From NCBI RefSeq assembly GCF_040372165.1, contig NZ_BAABWG010000001.1, positions 62,001 to 126,000 on the forward strand: DNA of 64,000 nucleotides. The letters run 5' to 3'. This stretch comes from Hydrogenophaga sp040372165 (GTDB lineage Bacteria > Pseudomonadota > Gammaproteobacteria > Burkholderiales > Burkholderiaceae_C). Each line of letters opens with the position of its first letter. Position 1 is the stretch's first letter. A program made the translations under genes and the position numbers. The notes below the pieces were generated by a model that was not told where the DNA came from, made no database searches, and saw only the letters and a program-made list of their open reading frames with translations. Shown in pieces: positions 46,285 to 53,498 of this stretch.

Positions 46285-47175
46285 ATGAATAGCAATGAAC
46301 TCGATTGGGAGCTGATTCAGTCCTTTCATGCCGCGCTGGAGCACGGCTCCCTGCTTGGGGCTGCCAAAGCCACTGGCGTGAGTCAGCCGACGCTGGGTCG
46401 TCACATCGCAGCGCTGGAGGCGCAGCTCAAGGTGGCGCTGTTCGAGCGCACGGGGCGCGGCTTGACGCCTACGCCTGCCGCGCACAAGCTGGCCGACGCC
46501 GCTGGCGCGATGCGGGAAGGCGCGGACCGGCTTTGGCGGCTGGCCCAGTCGCAAGACACGGCGGACACCGGGCGGGTGCGCATCACCGCAACCCAGTCTG
46601 TCGGGTGTTTCGTGCTTCCGGCGGTTCTGCGCGAGATGAAGAATGCGTTGCCCGATATCGTCGTGGAACTGGTGGTGAGCAACTCGGTGGACAACCTGCT
46701 GCGACGTGATGCCGACATTGCCATCCGAATGGTCCGGCCTCAGCAGGACGCACTCATTGCCAGGCGCATCGGGCGCATGGCCATTCGTGCCTGTGCCCAT
46801 CGGAGCTACTTGCAGGAGCGTGGAGTGCCAGCATCGCCTGCCGACCTCTGGCAACACGATTTGGTCACGGGTGACCGGTCCGGCGAGGTGGAGAAAGGTG
46901 CTGCGCAGCTCCAGATGCCCATGGACCGTGTGCGCTTTGGCCTGCGCAGTGACGATCTGGTCGCGCAGTGGAAGGCGGTGCGCGCGGGACTGGGCATAGG
47001 GTTTGTGGCGGAGCCGGTGATGACGCAGGATCCGGATGTTGTGCCTGTGCTACCCGAGATGCGTCTGCCGGAGTTTCCTGTCTGGCTGGCTGTGCATCGT
47101 GAGATACGCACCACGGCCCGATTCAGGGCCGTGTACGACTTTCTGGGACATGCACTTGGGGAGGTGCTGTGCTGA
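46285..47175 (+). CDS. LysR-family transcriptional regulator
   Basis: A 296-residue DNA-binding regulator. Residues about 8-66 form the winged helix-turn-helix (WELIQSFHAALEHGSLLGAA, SQPTLGRHIAALE, LFERTGRGLTPTPAA). The C-terminal co-inducer domain starts at about 93 (GRVRITATQSVGCFVLPAVL). The ATG at 46285 fits the family; an upstream in-frame start at 46246 adds 13 residues. It is divergent from the Acg-like lipoprotein gene with 106 bases between starts, the usual arrangement for a LysR regulator and its target. Confidence 0.92.
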   Translation: MNSNELDWELIQSFHAALEHGSLLGAAKATGVSQPTLGRHIAALEAQLKVALFERTGRGLTPTPAAHKLADAAGAMREGADRLWRLAQSQDTADTGRVRITATQSVGCFVLPAVLREMKNALPDIVVELVVSNSVDNLLRRDADIAIRMVRPQQDALIARRIGRMAIRACAHRSYLQERGVPASPADLWQHDLVTGDRSGEVEKGAAQLQMPMDRVRFGLRSDDLVAQWKAVRAGLGIGFVAEPVMTQDPDVVPVLPEMRLPEFPVWLAVHREIRTTARFRAVYDFLGHALGEVLC

Positions 47176-47197
47176 CCCATTTCAAAGGACAGGCAAC

Positions 47198-47956
47198 ATG
47201 AGATGGCAGAAAGGGCGCTTCGGTTGCCTGGTTCGCCTGGCGTGGTATGGGATGCTGGCTGGCCCATTGCTCACGCCAGCTGGTGCCAGCCCTACTGTCG
47301 ATTTCGCGCGTGGGAATCGTGTTTACGAGACCTGCACGGGCCTTCCGCAAGCGCGCTACGAGTCAGAGGCCGACCCTGCCAAGCAGCACCTGTCGAAGCA
47401 AGCCTGCGACAAACTCGCTGCCGTACTGGATGAAGTCAAGGCGGCCCTACCCGTGCGCGCTCAGGTTTTTTTCAAGGACTACCCGTTCTTCATCATGCTC
47501 GGAGAGCAGTCGTCGAGCGGCGGGTTGCGCAGTGGAATGCGTTTTGTGCGCAGCGGCGAGCCCAGCCGCGGAAATGGCCACGATCCGCGCTGGGCCAACG
47601 GTATCGTCATCTACAGTGCAGACAACCTGCTCTACCTGAGCCAGCTGTGGAGCCGCAAGGCGGTCATGCACGAGATGGCCCATGCGTGGCATATCTCGCA
47701 CTGGCCTGAGAAACACGCCGTCATCCTGAACGCCTGGAAGGCGTCTGAGAAGCGTGGCCTCTACCGGGGCGTGCAGGATGTCAAGGGTGCAAGGCTGGAC
47801 AAAGCCTATGCCACGGTGAATCAACTGGAGTACTTTGCCGAGCTGTCAGCGGCGTACTTCGTTGGCATCAACTACGCGCCCTACGATCGCCAGGGCCTTG
47901 GCGAGTACGACCCCGGCGGCTATCGGATGGTTGAAATCATGTGGTTGCAGCGGTGA
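47198..47956 (+). CDS. Secreted zinc metallopeptidase-like protein (gluzincin-type HExxH)
   Basis: A 252-residue exported protein. A signal sequence occupies about residues 1-31 (LAWYGMLAGPLLTPAGA). The zinc motif HEMAH is near residue 160, and a third candidate ligand lies about 60 residues later in QLEYFAELSAAYF, as in gluzincins of the M34/lethal-factor-like group. Five residues are shared with the typical end of such domains (YDPGGYRMV). The ATG at 47198 lies after AAAGGACAGG. It is 22 bases after the LysR gene, so the two may be cotranscribed. Substrate unknown. Confidence 0.78.
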   Translation: MRWQKGRFGCLVRLAWYGMLAGPLLTPAGASPTVDFARGNRVYETCTGLPQARYESEADPAKQHLSKQACDKLAAVLDEVKAALPVRAQVFFKDYPFFIMLGEQSSSGGLRSGMRFVRSGEPSRGNGHDPRWANGIVIYSADNLLYLSQLWSRKAVMHEMAHAWHISHWPEKHAVILNAWKASEKRGLYRGVQDVKGARLDKAYATVNQLEYFAELSAAYFVGINYAPYDRQGLGEYDPGGYRMVEIMWLQR

Positions 47957-47992
47957 ATCAAGGTGGCCACTTCAGCGGCCGCGGCCGCAGGC

Positions 47993-48292
47993 TCAGCCCG
48001 GATTACCGAGCAGCTTGCAAATGGCTGCGATGTTGGCCGCGCTAGGCTTCTGCGGTTTCATGCCGTCTTCCTCTGCCGTGGTGTTTTCGTGTGCCTGAAT
48101 GGCATTGACCAGGCCGTACTGGTCCTCCCATGACAGCGTCTTGCCCTCGGGGCACATATCGCGCAAGGTGCCATACCAGTAGTAGCCGTCCATCCCGCCG
48201 AACAGTGCATCAATGGCGCCCACGTCGCCAGACTTGATTCCCTGGCCGGACAAAATGAGTTGAAGCTTGTGGTGTGAAACGGAATAGTGCAT
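47993..48292 (-). CDS. Small uncharacterised cytoplasmic protein
   Basis: A 99-residue protein without signal or membrane helix that I do not recognise. It contains a possible aromatic cluster (GGMDGYYWYGTLRDMCPEGKTL). The frame is supported by its position between two genes with little overlap and by codon usage like its neighbours. It starts at ATG 48292 without a clear ribosome-binding site. Confidence 0.55.
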   Translation of the reverse strand: MHYSVSHHKLQLILSGQGIKSGDVGAIDALFGGMDGYYWYGTLRDMCPEGKTLSWEDQYGLVNAIQAHENTTAEEDGMKPQKPSAANIAAICKLLGNPG

Positions 48293-48372
48293 GTCGGGAG
48301 TAGTGATTGATTGCGGTGGATGACGTCAGTCTGAGGCGCAAAATTTTAACGCTGCGGACATGACCCCTTGCT

Positions 48373-49050
48373 TTATCGGCCGGGGCGCTGAAAAGTCGAA
48401 GCCCTGATGGCAGCCAGCATTTCGTCTCGGAAAGCAGGGTTCTGGTATGTCAATGCGATGCCGAAGTCCTGCTCCCCAAAGAGCGTGCCATACATGCGCT
48501 GATAGAGCATGGGGCTGCCATCTGGCTTGAAGATGGTGAGGTCAAACACGGAGAAAGTGACGCCTCCGATCTCTTCATTCCGTAGCGGCGTTGCCTCGAC
48601 CTTGATGCCTTTGCTGCCGTAAGTCTGGAGCATCACCGCACGGACGAACTCGGCACCTGCCGGCCATTGTGCGGCAAAGTCGGCTGAGACGGTCTCGATG
48701 GAGGACTGGAAGACATGACCACGGTCCCTGGTGAGGGCGAGGAGGTGACGCAGCCCAGAGGTGTCGACTGCTTGCCCCAGTGCGCCTTCGATGGCCTTGT
48801 TGCCGGCGTCCTGCGCGCGCTTGGACGTGGCTTGTGGCAGCATCTCCCAGTGCCTTGGCAAGGGCATGGACCATCCGATCTCTGCGAAGTGGTAGTGCCC
48901 ATCGACGATCTCACCATGCTCGGGCGGCGCAACGGGCTCTGCCGCAGCCAGGACCGCAGCGAGGCACAGTGTGATGCCGGCGACAAGGGATCTGGTCAGG
49001 AGGAGGGCGGTGCGAACGGCTGCGGTTGGCCGCAAGGAATGCTGTGTCAT
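48373..49050 (-). CDS. Exported protein of unknown function
   Basis: A 225-residue predicted periplasmic protein. The N-terminal signal (TALLLTRSLVAGITLCLAAVLAAAEP) is clear and cleavage is likely after AAA. The mature part has a compact alpha+beta composition (IGWSMPLPRHWEMLPQ, FDLTIFKPDGSPMLYQRMY, GIALTYQNPAFRDEMLAAI) that resembles small secreted proteins of the PsbP/DUF1795 style, but this is only a resemblance. It lies four bases from the panE-like gene, possibly in the same transcript. Confidence 0.7.
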   Translation of the reverse strand: MTQHSLRPTAAVRTALLLTRSLVAGITLCLAAVLAAAEPVAPPEHGEIVDGHYHFAEIGWSMPLPRHWEMLPQATSKRAQDAGNKAIEGALGQAVDTSGLRHLLALTRDRGHVFQSSIETVSADFAAQWPAGAEFVRAVMLQTYGSKGIKVEATPLRNEEIGGVTFSVFDLTIFKPDGSPMLYQRMYGTLFGEQDFGIALTYQNPAFRDEMLAAIRASTFQRPGR

Positions 49051-49054
49051 GGCG

Positions 49055-50035
49055 TCAACGTGTACTGGGGTGATTTGAATCCTGGGGCTGGTGACTCTGT
49101 TGTTGCTGCCATTCGATCAGTTTGACCGCAGCCCACAATGCGCGGTTCACAGGTGTTGCCAGATGGAGCGCCTCGCCCATACGCACCACATAGCCGTTGA
49201 GATGGTCGATCTCGCTGGGGCGTTGCATGGCCAGGTCCTGTGCCGTCGAAGACCTTTGCCCGGCCATTGATTCTGCAATGGCGCTGACGGCAGCCCGGGG
49301 GTCGCCTGGGATCTCGATTCCCTCTGCTGCCGCCACGGCCAGGCATTCGGACACAGCATCCTCCATGATGGCGCGAATGCCCGGTTGCTTGACCAGCTGT
49401 CCGTAGGGAATCTGCCCGACGGCGGACAGGGCGTTGTAGGCGCAATTGACCACCAGCTTGGCCCAGAGAGCACCTTTGACGTTGGTGGATACCTGTGACG
49501 GCACGCCGGCAGCTGTGAGGGCGCTTGCCAGCTGCTCGCTCGCCGGGCCGGGTTCGATGATCAGCTCTCCTCGGCCGTGGTGTCTCAGGTGTCCAGGCCC
49601 GGCCATTTCGGTGGCCACATAGACCACCGTGGCGCTCACCGATGTGTTGTGCAAGACAGCGCGCAGGCGCTCTGCGTTGTCGACACCGTTCTGAAGGCAG
49701 AAAACCTGCGTGTCCTTTCGCAGGAACGGCTTCATCTGATGGCCGGCTTCGGGCGTCCCACCGGACTTCACTGCCACCAGCACCATGTCGGATGTTGCCA
49801 CCGCGGAAGCATCGGTGCTGGCAGCCAGGTGAATGCGTTCATCGAACTGCAAGGTCTGCATTCTCAGCCCGTCATTGGCCTCTATGGCCGCGACGTGTGA
49901 TGGCCTGGCGATCAAGGTCACGTTGTGTCCCGCTCGGGCGAGCATGCCCCCATAGAAGCAGCCGACAGCACCTGCGCCAAAGACGGCGACATTGAGGGGA
50001 GCCACGCCTGCCTCAGGGGATGACAAAGGGCTCAT
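49055..50035 (-). CDS. panE: 2-dehydropantoate 2-reductase-like protein
   Basis: A 326-residue NADPH-dependent reductase of the ApbA/PanE family, which reduces ketopantoate to pantoate in coenzyme A synthesis. The N-terminal Rossmann motif NVAVFGAGAVGCFYGGMLARAG is complete in pattern; VKSGGT, LQNGVDNAERL, WAKLVVNCAYNALSAV with the catalytic lysine, and PSEIDHLNGYVVRMGE follow. Paralogs with other 2-keto acid substrates exist, so the exact reaction is not certain. The ATG at 50035 overlaps the DUF167 stop as ATGA. Confidence 0.88.
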   Translation of the reverse strand: MSPLSSPEAGVAPLNVAVFGAGAVGCFYGGMLARAGHNVTLIARPSHVAAIEANDGLRMQTLQFDERIHLAASTDASAVATSDMVLVAVKSGGTPEAGHQMKPFLRKDTQVFCLQNGVDNAERLRAVLHNTSVSATVVYVATEMAGPGHLRHHGRGELIIEPGPASEQLASALTAAGVPSQVSTNVKGALWAKLVVNCAYNALSAVGQIPYGQLVKQPGIRAIMEDAVSECLAVAAAEGIEIPGDPRAAVSAIAESMAGQRSSTAQDLAMQRPSEIDHLNGYVVRMGEALHLATPVNRALWAAVKLIEWQQQQSHQPQDSNHPSTR

Positions 50036-50304
50036 GACTGGTTCTCCGGTTGAAGTCTGGCGTGCAGGATTTCGTCTGTCAGGTCGTCCACCTCCAGCCG
50101 CTTGATGCGGCCTGAGGCACCTTGCATGATGCGGATGGAAGACTTGGGTGTGCGCAACCTCTCGGCCAGGAAAGAGACCAGGGCCTTGTTGGCGGCGCCA
50201 TCGACAGGCGGGACTTTGAGCTGGATCTTGGGCTTTCCGTCGTGCATGCCCGCGAGCTGGGTCTGTTTGGCGCCAGGCTGGCAGTAGACAACAATTTTTC
50301 CCAT
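50032..50304 (-). CDS. DUF167 (YggU-like) protein
   Basis: A 90-residue cytoplasmic protein. It has the DUF167 pattern VVYCQPGAKQTQLAG, KIQLKVPPVDGAANKALVSFLAE and IRIMQGASGRIKRLEV. Function unknown in the family. Its stop overlaps the start of the panE-like gene as ATGA, so the two are translationally coupled. Confidence 0.9.
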   Translation of the reverse strand: MGKIVVYCQPGAKQTQLAGMHDGKPKIQLKVPPVDGAANKALVSFLAERLRTPKSSIRIMQGASGRIKRLEVDDLTDEILHARLQPENQS

Positions 50305-50404
50305 GGAAGTCTCGGCTCAGACAGAGCACGCCTGCTTTGGAGTGAGGATGGGCATGGCCTCCATCCTAACCGGCGCACTGGATGTCGGGGCTATGATTCG
50401 TTTC

Positions 50405-51037
50405 ATGCTCTCTCCAGATCAAATCATTGCCTTTCTCGTTGCCGCAGTGCTGCTCACAGCCACACCTGGTCCTGACAACCTGATGGTGTTGGGCGTGGGC
50501 ATGTCCAAGGGGCGCGGCAAGGGCGTTGCCTTCGGTCTGGGGTGCGCCGCTGGGTGCCTGAGCCATACTTTGTTGGCAGTGCTGGGCGTGAGTGCGCTGG
50601 TCGCTGCATCGCCGATGGCGTTTACCGCCTTGAAAGTGGTGGGCGGGCTCTATTTGGTGTGGTTGGGCATCGGCGCCCTTCGCAGCAAGGGTGGTTCATC
50701 CGCTGCGACGCAGAAGGACACGGAGTCCAATGCCTCCTCCTGGCGTTTCTTCTTCAAAGGCATGGTGGCCAACGCCATCAACCCCAAGGTCGTGCTGTTC
50801 TTTCTCTCCTTTCTGCCGCAGTTCGTGGCAGCGGACCGCGGCGAAGTCGGTCTGCAGCTGGCGCTTCTCGGTGTCCTGTTTACCGTGCAGGCCGCGGTGC
50901 TGTTTGGCACCTTGGGCTGGTTTTCCGGCACGGTGGGGGCATGGTTGGGCCGCCGCCCTCGCGCCTCCTTGTGGCTGGATCGGCTGGCGGGCGTGGTGTT
51001 TGTGGGTCTGGGTTTGCGCCTGGTTTTGTCCCGTTAG
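50405..51037 (+). CDS. LysE-family amino acid exporter
   Basis: A 210-residue inner-membrane protein with six predicted helices. Family motifs are the N-terminal LTATPGPDNLMVLGVGMSKGRGKGVAFGLG pattern (near residues 18-45), LKVVGGLYLVWLGIGALRS, and NAINPKVVLFFLSFLPQF. It probably exports an amino acid or homoserine-lactone-like compound by proton antiport. I chose ATG 50405; an upstream ATG at 50393 adds four residues. Divergent from the DUF167 gene. Confidence 0.9.
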   Translation: MLSPDQIIAFLVAAVLLTATPGPDNLMVLGVGMSKGRGKGVAFGLGCAAGCLSHTLLAVLGVSALVAASPMAFTALKVVGGLYLVWLGIGALRSKGGSSAATQKDTESNASSWRFFFKGMVANAINPKVVLFFLSFLPQFVAADRGEVGLQLALLGVLFTVQAAVLFGTLGWFSGTVGAWLGRRPRASLWLDRLAGVVFVGLGLRLVLSR

Positions 51038-51134
51038 TCTTCGTTCGTTGGCGGGGCGCGCAAGGTTTGCCGGATCCGGCCATTCGCGTGCCGGATTCGA
51101 CCATTGAAATCCGTTCTTCCTCTCTATCCTGACC

Positions 51135-51175
51135 GGTACCAACAGTCAGGACAGATGCGACCCACTGTTGGTGCC
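51135..51175. repeat. 12-bp inverted repeat upstream of a serine hydrolase gene
   Basis: GGTACCAACAGT at 51135-51146 and ACTGTTGGTGCC at 51164-51175 are inverted copies with one mismatch and a 17-base spacer. A third partial copy (CAACAACAGT) follows at 51177. The element ends 27 bases before the ATG at 51203, so it is a likely operator for the AraC-type regulator encoded downstream. Confidence 0.68.
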
Positions 51176-51202
51176 AACAACAGTCGCACGCAGGAGACAA
51201 GA

Positions 51203-52390
51203 ATGTCAATGGACAAAATGAGCACGGCTCTCAATGCTGTGCTCCAGCAAAACGCGAACCGGCACGGCGGCAGCCCTGGTGTGGTGGCCATGGCCACCGA
51301 TCGCAACGGCAACTTCTTCGAGGGCGCAGCTGGCGTTCGCCAACTGGGCAAGGATGCTCCGATGAGCACGGATTCCGTGCTGGCACTCTTTTCCACGACC
51401 AAGGCTATCGCCGGTGTATGCCTGATGCAGCTGGTCGAAGAAGGGCAGTTGAAATTGTCTGATCCCGCTGGGGACTATGTGCCCGACATTGACGAGCTGC
51501 AAGTGCTGGAAAGCTTTGACTACGCAGGGCAACCCAGGACCCGCGTGCCCAAGCGCCGCATCACCGTCAATGACCTGATGCTGCACACCTCTGGTCTTTG
51601 CTACGAGTTCTTCAGTGAGAAGGATCTGCAGTTCCGCAAGGCAAGGAATATTCCCACCATCGTTGCCAGCGACTACTCATCCATCCGCACCGTGTTGCTG
51701 CACGACCCGGGCGAAGAGTGGACCTACGGTGTCAACATGGACTGGGCAGGCCTGATCGTGGAGAAACTGCGTGGCAAGCGGCTGGGTGAGGTGATGCGCG
51801 AGCGCGTTTTTGATCCGCTGGGCATGAAGGACATCGGGTTCACCATGACCGACGACATGGCCAAGCGCCGCGCCACCATCCACGACCGCGCAGCGGACGG
51901 CAAGCTCACGCCATTGCCCGACCTGGCTTTGCCGCAGCCTGCGGTGATGGACTGTGGCGGTCATGGCCTGTATGGCACGGTGGGTGAGTACATGAAGTTC
52001 ATCCGCATGTTCCTCAACAATGGCGATGGCCCGAATGGTCGTGTGCTCAAGCCAGAGACGGTGGAGGCCATGTGCACGGACGGTCTGGCGGAAATGGGCC
52101 TTTCGTCTGGCGGCTGGACAAGCTCCATTCCTTCCCTGACCAATACCGGCGAATTCTTTGCTGGCACGGACAAGGGTTGGGGCTACACCTTCATGACCAA
52201 CCGGCAGGCGACCCCAAGCGGCCGGCCCGCTGGTTCGTTGATGTGGGCGGGCCTGGCCAATTGCTACTACTGGATCGACCGCCAGAACGGGGTTGGTGGC
52301 TACTGGGGCACGCAGATCCTGCCGTTCCATGACACCGCCTCCTATCCCGGTTTCGTGGAGTTCGAGAGCGCTGTCTACAATCACCGTTAA
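51203..52390 (+). CDS. Serine hydrolase, beta-lactamase/EstB-like family
   Basis: A 395-residue cytoplasmic enzyme of the class C beta-lactamase and esterase family. The catalytic SxxK motif is STTK at residues 64-67, and the tyrosine motif YGVN has Y175. There is no signal peptide, which suggests an esterase or amidase rather than a secreted lactamase. The family regions VNDLMLHTSGLCYE, VFDPLGMKDIGFTM and GLYGTVGEYMKFIRMFLN are present. The ATG at 51203 has an AGGAG ribosome-binding site. An AraC-type regulator follows and an inverted repeat precedes it. Confidence 0.9.
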   Translation: MSMDKMSTALNAVLQQNANRHGGSPGVVAMATDRNGNFFEGAAGVRQLGKDAPMSTDSVLALFSTTKAIAGVCLMQLVEEGQLKLSDPAGDYVPDIDELQVLESFDYAGQPRTRVPKRRITVNDLMLHTSGLCYEFFSEKDLQFRKARNIPTIVASDYSSIRTVLLHDPGEEWTYGVNMDWAGLIVEKLRGKRLGEVMRERVFDPLGMKDIGFTMTDDMAKRRATIHDRAADGKLTPLPDLALPQPAVMDCGGHGLYGTVGEYMKFIRMFLNNGDGPNGRVLKPETVEAMCTDGLAEMGLSSGGWTSSIPSLTNTGEFFAGTDKGWGYTFMTNRQATPSGRPAGSLMWAGLANCYYWIDRQNGVGGYWGTQILPFHDTASYPGFVEFESAVYNHR

Positions 52391-52397
52391 AAAACGG

Positions 52398-52419
52398 CGC
52401 CGGGCCTGGTAGCCCGGCG
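52398..52419. other. GC-rich hairpin between the hydrolase and AraC genes
   Basis: CGCCGGGC and GCCCGGCG form a perfect 8-bp stem with a 6-base loop, directly after the hydrolase stop and a short A run. No T run follows, so termination on the plus strand would need Rho; the A run would make it a better terminator on the minus strand. It may instead reduce read-through into the regulator gene. Confidence 0.5.
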
Positions 52420-52450
52420 TGAGGCGACCATTGGCGATGGAGACTCACCC

Positions 52451-53470
52451 ATGGATGTGATTCGCGACGTTCTCGTGCAAGACGCGCGGGGCAAGCCCAG
52501 TACGGCGCACCGGCTGGTGGCGTCCAGCGAATGGGACGACATTCGCCTCTGGTCCGACAAGGTTTACATGCCGTACACCGTCACGCCGATTGGCAAAGCA
52601 CGGCGGCCCGATTCGGTACTGGACGCCACGCAGATCGGGCACTTCACGCTGAGCCGGTTCAAGTACGGCATACCGGTCAACATCAAAGACTTCTCTCCTG
52701 AGACTGGCACCGGTATGGTACTGACCACCTTGCGCGGCTCGGCACGCCATTGGAGTGGTGCCCGCGCCTTCAGCGACACCGGCGTAGGCGAGACCTTTGT
52801 GGTGGACAACACTCGCACACACTACTGGGTCGACTTTGATCCCGATCATTTGCAGGTCAACCTCACGTTTGAACACGACGAGTTGGCTTCGCTGCACGAG
52901 CGCTGGTTTGGTGAGCCGGCTGACGAACGCCTGTGGCTTCGAACCTTCCGCATGGGCGGTGCTGGTTCGCCCTGGATCAGCTTGCTGGCCTATGTGTGTC
53001 AGTGCATCACGCATATGCCTGAGGCCGTCAGCGACGGCCCGCTGGGGCGCCACCTGGAAGAGGTGATCGGCGTGCACTTGCTCACGCAGTGGCGGGCACA
53101 GTTGGCGCAGCCGTCTGATCAGCTCGAATATAGGCTGGCGCCTCGTCACGTGCTGGCCGCTGAAAGGCACATCCGCGAGAACGCTCGCCTGGCACCCACG
53201 CTGAGCGAGCTGGCCACAGTGGCGGGCGTGAGTGTGCGTTGCCTGAGCCAAGGGTTCCGCGAGTACCGTCGATGCACGCCCATGGACGCTTTGCGAGAGC
53301 AGCGACTGCAGGGCGTCCGGGCCGAGCTCCTGATGGCGGGGCCAGGTGCCACCGTCCAGTCCATTGCCGCCGACTGGGGTTTTGCCAATATGGGCTATTT
53401 CGCCAAGATCTACCGGCAGCGTTTCAACGAGCTGCCTGCGAGTTCATTGCGCAATCATCGCTTGACCTGA
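52451..53470 (+). CDS. AraC-family transcriptional regulator (AraC_binding_2 type)
   Basis: A 339-residue regulator. The N-terminal 200 residues form an AraC_binding_2-like sensing domain (LSRFKYGIPVNIKDFS, FVVDNTRTHYWVDFD). The C-terminal 110 residues have the two helix-turn-helix motifs (LSELATVAGVSVRCLSQGFRE and IAADWGFANMGYFAKIYRQRF). It lies 60 bases after the serine hydrolase and probably controls it through the inverted repeat at 51135-51175. Convergent with xdhB, 28 bases apart. Confidence 0.92.
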   Translation: MDVIRDVLVQDARGKPSTAHRLVASSEWDDIRLWSDKVYMPYTVTPIGKARRPDSVLDATQIGHFTLSRFKYGIPVNIKDFSPETGTGMVLTTLRGSARHWSGARAFSDTGVGETFVVDNTRTHYWVDFDPDHLQVNLTFEHDELASLHERWFGEPADERLWLRTFRMGGAGSPWISLLAYVCQCITHMPEAVSDGPLGRHLEEVIGVHLLTQWRAQLAQPSDQLEYRLAPRHVLAAERHIRENARLAPTLSELATVAGVSVRCLSQGFREYRRCTPMDALREQRLQGVRAELLMAGPGATVQSIAADWGFANMGYFAKIYRQRFNELPASSLRNHRLT

Positions 53471-53498
53471 GGTTCGAGCCGACACCGGCGACGTGTCG

